Source: Acanthaster planci (lineage: Eukaryota > Echinodermata > Asteroidea > Valvatida > Acanthasteridae). From it: a stretch of 64,000 nt of DNA. Below the pieces are notes generated by a model that saw only the letters and a program-made list of their open reading frames with translations, was not told the DNA's origin and ran no database searches. Positions within the stretch are counted from its first letter, which is position 1; the number at the start of each line of letters is the position of its first letter. The stretch covers positions 31,251 to 95,250 of the forward strand of contig NW_019091679.1 of NCBI RefSeq assembly GCF_001949145.1, in the 5' to 3' direction. Below are positions 31,697-45,143 of the stretch, piece by piece. Both the position numbers and the translations under genes were made by a program.

Positions 31697-32330
31697 GTAT
31701 GAATAAAATGTTTCATTTACTGTTCAGCATCTGCTTGTACAAATAGCAGCAAATGCTTTATGCTTGTTGATTGCTCCACAGCCGAACAGTTGTGCACAAT
31801 ATAGGTCTTCCATTGTCTGCACGTACAGGCACACACAGTGCAGCACGGTGCTGTATCTTGAGACCTCAGCTAGCACGGCAGATAAGCACGATGGCAATAA
31901 TTTTGATCGTAAAAGCCTTGATGAAGAAAATTGCTCTGCCACTCTCAAATCGGTACAACTGCCTGCTTCTGGATTCTTGAGATTCCCTCCTAAAGGCATA
32001 CAGCTTTTCCTTTCGAGTGACATTCATGAACGCTGCCATTTTTAATATTAGTAAATGCCCATTGTTTTCAAGCTTGCCCTGACCCGGTCTTGAAAAATGT
32101 CAAGCAAATACTCCAATTCTGTAGAATTTACTCATTTTTATTCATGCAAAATAGGAGCAACTGCTTATTGTCAAGCACACGCTTAAAGAGTAAAAAGTAA
32201 ATACTTTTTAAATACTTACTTTTTAGCAATTGCACTAAAGTAAAAGCGTTTGCTTCATTATTATTCATACAAACACGAGTAAATGCTTCAAAAATGATAG
32301 TAAAAGCAAATGCTACTTTTTATTCATACG
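31697..32330. mobile_element. MITE-like element with TGTATGAATAAAA ends
   Basis: TGTATGAATAAAATG at the left and the complement of CGTATGAATAAAAAGTAGCATTT at the right form short inverted ends. Inside, variants of AGTAAAAGCAAATGCT recur in both orientations, especially 32170-32320. No coding frame. Confidence 0.4.
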
Positions 32331-34429
32331 ACCCAATGTCGTAAGTACAATCCCAAATACTCACGTTGAGTTACAAAAGAATTTTCTCCAATATTAAATG
32401 TTCGACCACCCATCAGATCCAGATTACTAACACTTAAGACCTGGAAAGACGAGAAGTACTTTTGAAGTGCAAGGTAGGAAAACAGGTATATATATGTCCA
32501 CGTATACCACATTTTAATGGAAAACGTTTCTTCAATAATTCCCACAACAAAATGTTATTACACTGAACATGAATTTGAAAAAGATGATAACGCTTGTGAC
32601 TCGTCCATGTCTCCAGGAAGAAAACAGAATAGTTTGTTCGTTAGCAATTATCACCCGTTGTTCATATGGCTTTTCTTTTTTATTGTAAAATATATAGGAT
32701 GCGAGTAATGCCTTAAAGGTTTGTAAGGAGACATGCTTCCATGATCTTTGGAAAGATAGGTTCACTCAGCACACACCTTCATAAAGAAAAATCAGATCCC
32801 TACTTGCCAGTCAGAATTTAGACCCCTTCGATCAATTGAATGCACTCTAGACGATCCAAAATGTGTTTTATGAGGGTAGTCAATGTTGTATAGATCTCAG
32901 CAAAGCGTTAATCGTGGGCGTAAATACCGTAAAATGGGGCATATACCTGATGCAGTGTTTGGATGGGATGGGACAGGATTACCTCAAGTTTGCTGCTCCA
33001 AGCAGTGACGCACACAGGATTTGTCTTGAGGAGGACTGGGGCCAGAATGCCCCCCCCCCGGTTGGTCATGATGCTCGAGTCCCCTCCCCTCTCTCTTTCG
33101 CCACAGGGAACTGGGACCCTATTGTCCCCTATTGTTATAGGTCCACGATTTGAATGTGTATACAAACTCACCTGCACATTTACCGGTATGAAATGTGTTG
33201 ACCATGTTATCCAACAAGATGTATCCTGAAAAGGTACATACACCTTTGAAAGAGACCTTTAAGCTAGCTCTTGGAAGCCTCACACCCAGTGTTGAAGACA
33301 CAAACACAATTGCTTTTTAATGTTGTTCCCCTACGTTGTGCCAGAACTGCCCAGCCGAAACGACTTGAAATCAAGCCAAAATAACTTCGTTTCACCTAGG
33401 TTGCTGGAAAAAAATTTGCGACCGGAGATACAAGTCGTGAATTTTGGTCGTAAATATTGACGATTGGCGATGTCCCTCTAGGGCCACCATAGTATGGTCA
33501 ATAGACTGGTAATTATAAAAGAAAGTGTTTTGCGTACAGTGTGGGATGGGGGGGGGAGTCAACGGAGGTGTGTGTGGCATGTGTTCAGTTCAATTCATTC
33601 TATTAAAAACGGTTTATTTACAAGCTTTCTTTGTGGACAAAGGCCATATTACACAAGTTTTTACATTTAATTTTAAAGATAAATACGACCATTAAAACAT
33701 TTTGTTAAAATTACAATAAATACGGAGTTGCTTGTCTACATAAAAATTATTAGTTCTTATACATTACATACAATCGGCTCAAGCATGGAGCATACTTCCT
33801 CAATATGTTTACATCAAATTGTTGCTGGTATCATGATTAACCTGGGATTGGATACTCGCCAGCAGGGACGTGACCAACATGGCCCTTAATAAAAACAATG
33901 AAAGGAGTTATACCATCAAGTGGAAAAGTACCGGCAAATATTACATCAAAATCTTGAAATGTTGATGAGGGCTCGACAGGAGGGTTATGTGTAGTGTTAC
34001 CCCAACTGGAAATTTTGGAGAGTGTGCCAACGTGGCCAAGAACTTTTCCCAGGGGAGTTTTATTAAGCATATTCATAAACCACCTTGAGGACTGACCAGC
34101 TGACCTCTAGCCTCCAATTGATTTACGGGAGGGCAATATCCAGAGTGGATTGGGCCTTCAGTTTACATATTGGTGGTGTTTAAAGGGATTTTCTAAACTG
34201 CCACTTGCACTCCCACCAATTACTTAAAGGATTTATGAACCACAATACTCATTCACAAAAGGTGTGAAATAAATCATCAGTCATTTGTCATCAAGCAACT
34301 AAAAATTATTTTCTAAAACTAAGCACTACAAAGGTAATGTAACTCAAATAATGTAATAAAGAAATTTAGAATCATATTGGATCGAGTAATAACATTCCAA
34401 ACAGATTTAACTAACAGAGTTGCTGACGG
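32331..34429. other. Gene-free stretch with low-grade repeats
   Basis: No supported gene. A poly-C tract is at 33049-33059 and a poly-G tract near 33549-33556. An open frame on the minus strand at 33837-34076 is unassigned. Confidence 0.4.
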
Positions 34430-35650
34430 ACTGATTCAGGAGCTCTCTAATGGTGTAGACCGTGCCTGATAGAGGGCGACAGTTAACTATAGCCGTTCCC
34501 TCATGGAATAATGTGCAAAGCCCAGAGGGAAGAATCACCTAATCCCCCCGGGAAAAGTGCCACGACTCCACAAAGAATGCTTCTTATTGTTCTAATTTGG
34601 CACTCCCACACACCCCCGGCATGCCGTGGCTGCGGTGGAACCAGGAGTTCATGAGGAAGTCACAATCTTAATATGCCAGGTAGGCTGTCACCTTGTCAGT
34701 TTCGAGCTCCTTTTTGGCATCATGCAGCTCATTCCTTGCTCCGACGAAAAGTTGCTGCCTTGGTTAGACCGTATCTGACGGACCTTTCCTCTGATGGCAA
34801 TGAAACACCTCAGCCCATTGATAAAGGCATCGGTAGAGACTGAGGTCATCTATCAACTCAAGGTGAACTGCTCTGGAACACGGTAAATAAGAGCCCGTAT
34901 CTCTTGTACTCTTTCGACGTCCTTGCTTAAAGCGGTGAAGGTACCAAAGCACCCAGTACAAGAACTTGATGATGGACACGATTCGACACGATCCTCTCAG
35001 TAGATCCGCCATTTTCTGCTCTTGCACAGGTCTCCGTTGTCTTCGGCAGATTACGCATTTCTGTATGATGTTGGACACCAATCTCCCCCCACTGCTAACC
35101 CGGAAACCTTTGCCCTTATTTTATTGAGAGTGATGCCCCAACCTTGATGGTGAACCTTCTCATGATAGTGAGCCACAATGGTTTCAGAGATATGTGGCTG
35201 TCACGGTCCTTGGACAGTATAACTGGATGCTTGGCAGAAAGTGGGAGCGACGAGTTTCTCAATTAAGCGACCTCCAACGCACAAAACCCCCAGGTCATCA
35301 GTGATATCCCTTGGAAGGGGTTTCTCGATCCTAACTTCAACTCATTCTCCTGAAGGAGATTGCCTCCAGTACGTCGCTCTTGAACATTGGTCAGACGAGT
35401 GTCGGCGATGCCCTACGCTCTTCTCTTTAGTCTTGCAACGGCTTGCACAGGCAAAGACCAGCTGGAGAACCTTGCCAGCCTTGACAAAAGGCTGGTGTCG
35501 ATCACTTGACTCAGTCACTCATGTGCTTAGGACTACCAACTTCTTCACTTCTCTCTTATTCTCAAAACTTACAGAGACTGAAGTCAGTTTCTAAATATCG
35601 TTGTTGACGGATTAGAGAGGTTTCAAGAGATAGAGCTGAAAATTACATCA
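34430..35650 (-). mobile_element. Decayed BEL/Pao LTR-retrotransposon fragment (RNase H end to integrase)
   Basis: Read on the minus strand, the order fits BEL/Pao pol: a VGGRL-like segment near 35260, an integrase zinc-binding region with HYHEKVHHQ (near 35150) and CVICRR (near 35050), then SRAVHLELIDDLS (near 34860), and a GGVWE-like piece near 34600. The frame changes several times and stops are common, so it is inactive. No LTRs recognised. BEL/Pao integrases insert the cDNA copy into chromosomes. Confidence 0.75.
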
Positions 35651-36047
35651 GACAATGGGACAAAATCAGCAGAATGTTTTGATGTCGGCTCCTTCCTTCC
35701 TCTTTGCTGTAAATGGATCCTTGTGATCTGTCGCCATGTCTTAATCAAGGAAGGCCTCAAGGAGACTCACATTGTCTTCAAAGGCCAATAACCTAGCCGG
35801 TGCGCTCTCTCGAGAAGCCCAAAGCGTGCCCATGAGTTAAAAAAAATTTTGATATAAAAATGGCTGCCTACATGATAACTACAGCCAGCTAACCCTTAGG
35901 ACAGTCTACATTAGGACAGTTTACCAACAGTGCTTTTACTATCATTGTTCGATCAAATTTGGGCCGGTGTACTCTCTGGTTGGTTTTTAGTTTCATTTAG
36001 TGCAATTAAAGCCATCAATCCAACTTCCATGCAGGCTTAATTGTTAC

Positions 36048-36131
36048 CTATTTCATCCGGTCGACAGATTCTTGAAATAGCTGACCGAGCTACAGGGACG
36101 GGCATCCCTCAAAGACATCCGAAAGCGGCTC
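36048..36131 (-). pseudogene. SLC46-like exon 3 with a premature TGA
   Basis: An 84-base exon with intact AG and GT borders. It shows the same PVARS and RPDEI ends as the other copies. The codon that is CGA in the copy at 31482-31565 is TGA here, which a CpG-type C to T change would explain. No neighbouring exons recognised before the gap. Confidence 0.7.
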
Positions 36132-38197
36132 CTGAAAAAAAAAACAAAGGCCACACCTCTAAACTTGTTTTATCTTTACTTTAAATGAACGATGAACACT
36201 TTCCAAATTAGCATTAGCCCACTCGTCGTTGAATATTTTAGGGGTGAATACTATTGAAATACATGAGGATTTATCTCCACCATTCTAATGACGAAGAATT
36301 TGCATCTTGCTTTTGCTTTTCTACCAATTAAATACCCGGGCTGCATAATTTCTTTTTCAAGGGCGCGCTGAACGCAAATGAACTTCGGTTTCTATCACAA
36401 TGTTGTGTTCATTTCAAGAAATGGAGGGTGGCTTCCGGGGAACAGACATCTGTGGGGGGGGGGCGTTCCCCGTGTCCAAGGCACTGTGACATCACTGTCT
36501 GTTCATCAGCTATATACAGCAAATCTCTTGATTCAGGTAAATTAAACAACATTTTCCACACTGATCGCAAATTCATTGCATTTCCAACACCGTGACAGAT
36601 TAGGCCCAGTTAAGCGCTCCGCAAAGTGATACCTTTACCCAACGAAAGGCCCTATATTTGTGACAAACGCAGTGCGGAATGAGTCATAAACTCATTTGCA
36701 ACCAACTGCGTCTCTCTTCTGGTCCATCGATGGTACCTGGAACTTGTACAAAGACTTGTTGACTGTAATCTAGGCCTACTCGTGACAAAGAAAATAATGC
36801 TCCGCTTCTGTACAGTTTCGAAAGCCTTGGTTTGTGACAGCTGACTGTTCAGTTAGGCCCTATTTGCAGTTCATAGTTCACACTCTATTAGTTTAGGGCT
36901 TTGCCCTACATCATTGACGATAATTGGAGTGGGACGATTCGTTTCATGGCTTGTGCAACCGGCTGATATATTCGTGGCCTGGTGGGAAGAGTACACCTTT
37001 GCCTTTGTTTCTCACAGTGAAATTGTTGTAAACGCTTTGGCCATAATGGATAACTGACCCAACTTAAGATTCGGTGTACTATGATCGAGGTCATAGGTGG
37101 AGTGGTCATTTCCAGTCGTTCCATCATGAAATTGAAAACATCTAAATCGGGTGATTACCCAAATATCTACTAAATTGACTTAGGTCACATTTATATGTTT
37201 TTTTTTGTTAAATTGGTGTTAACAAGGCTGAAAGGCACCGTTTGTAGACAAAGTATTTTTCCAGCAAATATTGTCCAGTGACGTAGGACCACCGGCTGTT
37301 GTATGTAACGCTTCGTGAAGCGCAAACATCTCGCCCTAGTTTCTATAACTGTCCATTCCCAACTCCAACTGTTTTCTTGACTTGGACGATTTATTGAATG
37401 ACGTCATTTGGTTAAACAGGCTGAACCTGGTCAAGGGGCGGATTGAGTCACGAGACCCAAAACGGGTGATTTTCTTAATTCAGCTATGGAGTGTAGCGGG
37501 TAAGTTTTCTCATTTCAGGCAGTTCCCCTTTAAAACATAAATCACAGATGATAATCTTAAGTTATGTCTGAAGTACTGTAATAATGAGGCATCGGTAAGG
37601 TCTTAGAGTGCAACGATATACATGTACATCGACTCTTTATGCATGGAAATTGCTTGAGTGAAGTCCCTACTTCACTTTAATCGTCTAATGCACCCAATCA
37701 CGTATGCGGAAACATACAAATTTCATCGATTGGCACTTTTTAAGGGTAGGTGCACTGCACACCTATAACTTAGTAGTTAGTGGTTCGAAGCCAAGTGTAA
37801 TTAAATCATCACGTTTACCAGTCATTTGTGAGTAAAACTTGTAAGCCTTATTGTTGGCCTTCGCAGGTAATGAGCTGTGCTATATATGCGAATTATTGAT
37901 TATGCACAGATTATCAACTGAGTGGCCTTCTTGCCTCTGCAAGGGGTTTTTTGTATTTTTAAACTCCGCACAGATTTTGCCCTTAAATTACGTTATTGCC
38001 TTCGAAAAAGATTCAGCTGGGATCGAAACATCCACCCCTCCTACATATTTATTTGTATTTTAGGTCAACAAGCAATTTGCAGCAAGGGTTGTTTAACATA
38101 CATGTATACTCTAAAATTATATAGCTAGAAAATTAATACTGTTGCGTTCCCTAAATATCAAGTCGATGGTAGCATGGACTTCATTAGTGTCTACGGG
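36132..38197. other. Gene-free stretch left of the assembly gap
   Basis: No supported gene or named element. A B-box-like GTGGTTCGAAGCC is at 37780-37792. Confidence 0.4.
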
Positions 38198-39162
38198 NNN
38201 NNNNNNNNNNNNNNNNNNNNNNNNNNNNNNNNNNNNNNNNNNNNNNNNNNNNNNNNNNNNNNNNNNNNNNNNNNNNNNNNNNNNNNNNNNNNNNNNNNNN
38301 NNNNNNNNNNNNNNNNNNNNNNNNNNNNNNNNNNNNNNNNNNNNNNNNNNNNNNNNNNNNNNNNNNNNNNNNNNNNNNNNNNNNNNNNNNNNNNNNNNNN
38401 NNNNNNNNNNNNNNNNNNNNNNNNNNNNNNNNNNNNNNNNNNNNNNNNNNNNNNNNNNNNNNNNNNNNNNNNNNNNNNNNNNNNNNNNNNNNNNNNNNNN
38501 NNNNNNNNNNNNNNNNNNNNNNNNNNNNNNNNNNNNNNNNNNNNNNNNNNNNNNNNNNNNNNNNNNNNNNNNNNNNNNNNNNNNNNNNNNNNNNNNNNNN
38601 NNNNNNNNNNNNNNNNNNNNNNNNNNNNNNNNNNNNNNNNNNNNNNNNNNNNNNNNNNNNNNNNNNNNNNNNNNNNNNNNNNNNNNNNNNNNNNNNNNNN
38701 NNNNNNNNNNNNNNNNNNNNNNNNNNNNNNNNNNNNNNNNNNNNNNNNNNNNNNNNNNNNNNNNNNNNNNNNNNNNNNNNNNNNNNNNNNNNNNNNNNNN
38801 NNNNNNNNNNNNNNNNNNNNNNNNNNNNNNNNNNNNNNNNNNNNNNNNNNNNNNNNNNNNNNNNNNNNNNNNNNNNNNNNNNNNNNNNNNNNNNNNNNNN
38901 NNNNNNNNNNNNNNNNNNNNNNNNNNNNNNNNNNNNNNNNNNNNNNNNNNNNNNNNNNNNNNNNNNNNNNNNNNNNNNNNNNNNNNNNNNNNNNNNNNNN
39001 NNNNNNNNNNNNNNNNNNNNNNNNNNNNNNNNNNNNNNNNNNNNNNNNNNNNNNNNNNNNNNNNNNNNNNNNNNNNNNNNNNNNNNNNNNNNNNNNNNNN
39101 NNNNNNNNNNNNNNNNNNNNNNNNNNNNNNNNNNNNNNNNNNNNNNNNNNNNNNNNNNNNNN
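38198..39162. other. Assembly gap (965 N)
   Basis: All bases are N. It lies inside the SLC46-like gene cluster and could hide more exons. Open frames drawn across it are meaningless. Confidence 0.99.
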
Positions 39163-40198
39163 GGCCTACCACGCCCAACCACGCAGCCACATGGAGGGGA
39201 ATTTTGACATGCCAAAACTGAGCAGAGAAAACACAAGGATAAAGGAGTGAAGGAACACGCGATCATGCCAGAGTACTTAATACAAAATTAGCGTCTCTGC
39301 TACATGTCCATAAGGCATAGCTGAGCTAAATAAGAGACCCTGAGAAATGCAAGGACCGAGAACAAGTAAAACTAGGGGGCGTTAGAATTCCAAGATTTGC
39401 GGGTGCGCAACAATACTTAAATAATTTAGCTTTAATAACCGGCTACTGGTAGCCTAACTCGGTTTGTCTGGTTAGTTGACGCATTATACGTACAGTCATA
39501 ACAACTAAACTCGAGTCCATAGTCTAATACGATCGCAAAGAACATCACGAGACGAAGTCACGTGGACCGAATTCACAATAGGATTAATTCACAATACGAT
39601 TAAACTAGTGATTATGTATTGTCATAAAACATAATGTGCTTGTTCATTCTGTATTTAGTTCCTACTCACGGCATGTTGGTACCATCTGCTGCGAGCTATG
39701 AGGCCTAGTGCTGCCATACTAACCAAAGAGTGTCATCTTTTGAAACTGGTAAATTCTGCATCATATCCCATTACATATAGTCGTTACTTTTCCCCCATAT
39801 AGGCCTACCCCTTCTTTAGTATGTCAGAACTAAGGACAGATAGTGGATTTTTTGTATTTCGTACTTCTTTCTTACGTACTCCTTTGTACATGTATTTCAG
39901 GCTAAAGAGTAAAAATACGCCTGATTGAAACCGGAGTAAAAGAAGATAGAATAAAATCCATTCAACAGTATAGATTGGATTCCAGCTTCAATCTGAAAAA
40001 AGGTACTTAATTTTTTTCTTTGAAAAACAAGGGTTGTTTGTGTGTTTTTCTTTGTCCTGCTCTGTCTCTTAGTGGTCATGGTCTTGTGGAGTCTTTTGCA
40101 GTCCAGACAATAATCATTCAAACAACATCTGTACAATAATTGTTCCCTTTCCGTCCACTTTGATGCCGCCTTCCAGGAGTCAAGTCGTCTGAAGCAAC

Positions 40199-43100
40199 AT
40201 GACCCAAATTCAGGAGGCCAAAGCCACGCTTAATCCTGTGACAAGACAAACAGATCGAGAGCGGGCTCAGTCAAGATGGATTACTGTGGAACCCATCATC
40301 ATACTGACAATGATGGGCTACACCTGCATTGCCCTCGTCAAGCCGCTCTTCGTGAAAGATATGCTCAGCCAGTCTTACAATTACACCGAGCCGAGCAACA
40401 CCAATAAATGCACGGTTGCCCACTCTGGCAATGGCTCGCTGGAAGACCAGATACAGTCGGAATCTTCAATGTGGCTACTGTATCTCGGCGCCGCCTCAGG
40501 GGTCCCCGCCATGCTGAGCTCGACCGTCTTCTGTACCGTCAGCGACAGACTCGGCAGAAAACTGGCTATGGCTCTTCCGGCCATTGGCTTCGCCATCCAG
40601 GCAGCAGTGTACGGTGTCACAGTTCACTTCAAGCTCCCCCTTGCAACCCTCTTGGCGGGCGAGTTCGTCCAAGGCCTGGCGGGAGGGTTTGGCCTACTGT
40701 TCGCTGCCTGCATCTCGTACCTGGCCGACGCCACCACGGAGAGGCAGCGAACCATGCGAATCGTTATCGCCGAGATGCTGACGTTTCTTGTTGGGGGATT
40801 GAATCAAGTGGCACAAGGTTATCTCATAAAAATAAGTTACCTACCATCTCTAGCCATTGCGTTTGGGTGTAATTCCGCCGCGTTTCTCTATATCATACTC
40901 CCACCGTTTCTGATAGAAACAGTTGACAACCGTGGATTTGACCGCAAAGAGTTTTTTGAAGCTTGGAGGAGCATGAAGAGGCTCCTGGAGTTCAATGAAA
41001 ATGGCCGCCGCTGGCAGATGCTCTTTTTAGATTTCTTCATCTTCTTCTGCGTCTGTCAATTCCAAGGTATCTCTGCCATTTATGTCTTGTACGGTTCTGC
41101 ACAACCCTTCTGTTGGACGTCAACCATCGCTGGGATTGGCTTGGCTATTGGTTGGGTGGCTTCATCACTTGGTAAGTGCATCTTTTCAAAACTACAACAT
41201 GATTAAAAACTACTATAACATGATTGAAAAAATTAAGGTCAGATTTAGTCAATTTAATCTTCCTTTTACAAACGCGTTTGGCTGACCATGTTGCATGGTC
41301 CACAAACTCCATGCACGTATATACATGTATTGTGCTAGGTACCCAGAGAAACGGGGCCATAGTCAGAGGAGAATGGCCAGAATTTCTAGATGGACGAAAG
41401 TCTAATATCCCTTTTTTATTTTTCACATCACTGTACCACATTTCCATTACTCTCATTCCGTGCTGTATTTGTGCCCAGGAATGCTGGTTGGCACCAAAGT
41501 CTTCTCATTTTGTCTCGGAGACTACTGGTTGATGCAGATCAGCTGTCTGAGTACCGTGATTTCCTACCTTACCATTGGATTAGCCAGGTCCACACTGGTC
41601 ATCTTCCTCGGTTAGTCATCAGACGTGGGAGGATGTTGACACGCCTTCTTGTTGTACGATACACCTGCAATCGTGGAATTCTCGTTTTCCTTTTGTTTCG
41701 GATTTTTTCGAAGGGCTCACATTTCCTGATTTTCCAATCGCAGACTGCATTTCAATCAGGGCTCTATTGCCTTTCAGTGGTTATGATTGAGTTTAAAAAC
41801 AAATTCACCCACACCCTAACTTTATCATGGGGTAATCCTCATGTCCGTCTATCATTGCTGTTAATTTAAAAAAATTGCCCAGGAATAAACAATAAATTTA
41901 TATAAAACCCGAATTAGTTGCTGAAGTTTGACACAAAATTTGCACGGCGATTGATATCGCTTTCACGCATAATTTTTGCCATTTCCGCAGGAACTGCTGT
42001 TGGTTTTCTTAGGGGAATGTCCATTCCCGTTGCACGGTCAGTTCTCTCTAAAATCACGCATCCAGATGACATAGGTAAATATCAGGTGCAATCAGTTAAA
42101 TTAAGTAATCAATATGTCATTATTCATGACCTATTATTAATGACTTTTAACAATATGAATGCAGTGCACTGCAAAGAAAACTTATGCTGTTGATATCTAA
42201 AACACGCAAATGGCACTGAACCGTTCGTAACGTGCATCAAAACTCCAACGGAAAATGGTGTGCTGGGATAATTTCTCAATACATGGAGTAACACGTCTAA
42301 TCCCATTGGTGAACATGAATTGACAATTTACAAGGCACAGTTTTCCACGGAATACGGCTCAGAATTGGATGTAAGAATTCGATAAAAAGTCAAGACTTCA
42401 TCATTTTGAAATTTCTCTGACAGCTTCCGTCGGACGTCATGTTTCTATATATACAAGTGGAAAAAAACACGAAAAGTTTCAAGGAAACCCATCTTAGCCC
42501 CTTTCAAAAAACAAATACATGTATATGCACTGGTACCTATCCTCGGCCTAAATGGAATTAGATTCTGCGTGTCAAGAAGACAGAGGGTGTAAAAATGCCA
42601 ATTTACACCTCTAGACTCTAAAAAATCACAACAGCATCTTATTCTTAACTGAACACTCAACGCACTTAAAACGGAACTGTGTTTCGGTGACCCTCCTCGT
42701 ACAAGCAAGTATGAACAAGAGATCTCGACCCGAAACTTCAGTGTGAAGACTTCCGTTGTTACCATTCAAAATTTAAGTTACTAACTAAAAGTGAGATTTT
42801 TATTGCTTTCTTCCGTACAGGTGCAATGTTTTCAATAGTCGGGTGCCTGGAGAGTCTCACGTTTGCATCCGGACTGTTGGCGAACAGCATTTATGCAGCC
42901 TCTGTGTCGTTTGTACCTCCATTAACTTTCTTCGTGTATTCGGGTGCCACCCTGATCCCCGCTGGTATTACTCTGTAAGTAGGTTTTATTGTTACCCAAC
43001 CTCTTTTAATTGTAAGGGCCAATAGCAATGAGCAAAAGATCCTCTTCTTTCTGTTTTTTCCTAAAATAACCTGGTATAAGCCTATTTCACTTGGCATCTG

Positions 43101-44713
43101 ATTCCTGTTGATGTCTGCAAGGGTGAATAGACACGCGCCGGCTGAGCTCCAGGGGCATCAACCTCATCAAACAGCGTGCTGCATTAATCCGCCAGCAACG
43201 ACGAGGAAAGTGTCCTACTAAAACGATTCCCAACTGACTCTCAAAACATTGAAACAAGTAAGAAGCAGATGGAGAGGATCATAAAGTGGTGTGCACTAAT
43301 CGGCTCATATGTTTTAATATTATTATTATTCACAATATCTATGCATGGTAGCTGAAACAGCTGAAGCTGGTTTTCACTGCAGCACTATGTCATTAGAAAA
43401 ATAAATATAAATGTGACAAAAAAGTATTCAGATGTATTAGGGTATTAAAAGAAGTACAAATAAAACAAAGGTTAAGAACATTACACATACAAGAGACACA
43501 CAAATTTTCAGAGTAACGCATAAAACTAAAAAGAATTGAAAACTATGAGCAATGAAAAGATAAAGTGTAATTATATATTTAAAATGGAGCATCAGGACCA
43601 AAGATAATGTGAAAATAAGTCAGAAAATGAAAAGTTTAAGAAGTGTTGCCTGACGTGAGATTTAAAAATCGATAATGACGAGGCGGTCTTAAGACTTAGG
43701 CCTACTGGCAATTTATTCCAGATAAGGGCATTGCTTATTGGAAAGCTTGAAGCCTTGTACTCCTTTTTTTACATGGAATTTTTAATATTATATTTGCGCC
43801 TTGTCTTGTTTGCCGATCCCCAAACAACTTAAAATAGTTCTCCACATAACCTGGGCACATCGAGTGTAAACAATTATATATTAAGACGGCCTTTTTAAGA
43901 CTGTGAAGTCTGCTTCCCTATAATACACTTCAAAAGTAGTCTATAATAGGTAGAATAAACAATAAGGAGATTGCATATAGTGTCTGCTTAAGAACGCATG
44001 CACGAATTCGTTTAAGCATTCCCAATTTTCCGGAGACTTCACAACTGACTTGACTTATGATTTCCATTAAAGACCATTGTCGATTATGATGCATGGATAT
44101 TTGAAAGAACGAACCTGGGTAGTTGAATAGCCGTTAAGACTATTTTATCTAAATATGCAACCCTCATTGTCAACTTATTTTTATTGACCATTCATGTACA
44201 GTAGCTAGGACAATATTAAGGTTGCTTTCAATTCCAGCCTTGCTTTTCGAATCAGCTGCATAGTTTTACAACTATCAGGAATAAAATGTGGCAAGTCAGC
44301 AGTATAAATCAGAAACAAGCAGCAGTTCTAGGATTGAGCCCTGGGGTACGCCGGTTTTAACCGGCATAGAGTTCGAAAGCCCTCCCATAAAAGTTCACAG
44401 ACTGCGATTGATTGCGTAGGTAAGACTCAAACCAGTTACATGATGATACAATTTACAGATACAAAGGAACTCAATTTCTTGAGCGAAACCTCGTGATCCA
44501 CAGAGCCAAAGGCCCCGCTTAGGTCGATTAAAACTGTACCCGTCATGCAGTTTCCCATTATTATGGGCTGTTAAACAGGTATTCACAAAATCGTGTAACG
44601 TACCTTCAATGGAATGTTTGCCTCTTGTCACTCTTTTCTACAGGCTGTTGCAGCTGTGTTGGCCCAGAAGGAAAGAATACACGTCCCTAAACGTCATCGT
44701 TAATGCTGACTAA
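40199..44713 (+). CDS. SLC46-like major facilitator transporter, five coding exons (plus-strand paralog)
   Basis: Exons 40199-41171, 41479-41610, 41991-42074, 42821-42974 and 44644-44713. All borders are GT-AG, and the joined frame is 1413 bases (470 residues plus TAA). SLC46 proteins are MFS carriers of about 12 helices. SLC46A1 is the proton-coupled folate transporter, and A2/A3 move other small molecules in lysosomes or plasma membrane. Here WITVEPIIIL starts the first helix, two N-glycosylation sites (Asn61, Asn78) lie in the first loop, SDRLGRK (115-121) is MFS motif A, and GEFVQGLAGGFG follows. The start ATG comes 20 bases after a CCTTCCAG acceptor, so a 5' non-coding exon is likely. 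Substrate unknown. A LINE fragment sits in the last intron. Confidence 0.88.
43300..44640 (-). mobile_element. LINE (non-LTR retrotransposon) reverse-transcriptase fragment in an SLC46-like intron
   Basis: On the minus strand, a LIDLSGAFGSVDHE block near 44525-44485 matches the LxDLSKAFDxVDH motif of LINE reverse transcriptases. SYLRNQSQSV near 44400 and a VPQGSIL-like block near 44340 follow in order, in shifting frames. A HEWSIKNKLTLN piece lies near 44190, as in CR1/L2/Jockey-type elements. It is decayed, antisense to the host gene and ends near a TTATTATTA microsatellite at 43318. Confidence 0.75.
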
Positions 44714-45035
44714 CCGTTCAGTGCTGAAACGCCGGAAAACAATCGAAAATTGAAAAGATGCCACTCCAGAGTACATGTTAAGATGTTCAGCAATAGGTAT
44801 GACACTACTAGGCTTGTCTAACGTGGAATACCTCATTGGAATTTAGAGGATAAGGGTGGAACACCCCCCCCAGCGAGCCCCCTTAGGTTTTCCCCGCAAT
44901 ACTTTAAGCAAGAGACGCATTATATGTTCCGAACCCCACATATCTTGAAACGATAAGTTGCCACATGCCCATTTAAAAAACGACTACTGCGTACTGTTAG
45001 CAATACAGGCGATTTGCAATAGCGCGCCTACACGA

Positions 45036-45143
45036 GTTTGCAGCGTCTTGGTCAATCACAATGCGCGAAATCTGTCGACCCTTTTCAAACACGCATTGGG
45101 ACGACAGATTTCGCGCATTGAGATTGACCAAATCGTTGCAGAC
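45036..45143. repeat. Foldback element with 43-base arms and a 21-base loop
   Basis: 45036-45079 and 45101-45143 pair with few mismatches (core CAATGCGCGAAATCTGTCG). It lies between the two tail-to-tail SLC46-like genes. No coding frame. Confidence 0.75.

Noticed and set aside
33837-34076. A 79-codon minus-strand open frame
   Set aside because: Reads somewhat like protein but I recognise nothing and see no splice partners. It may be a piece of the adjacent retroelement region.
38117-39266. Long open frames of about 360 codons on both strands
   Set aside because: They are made of the N gap and carry no information.
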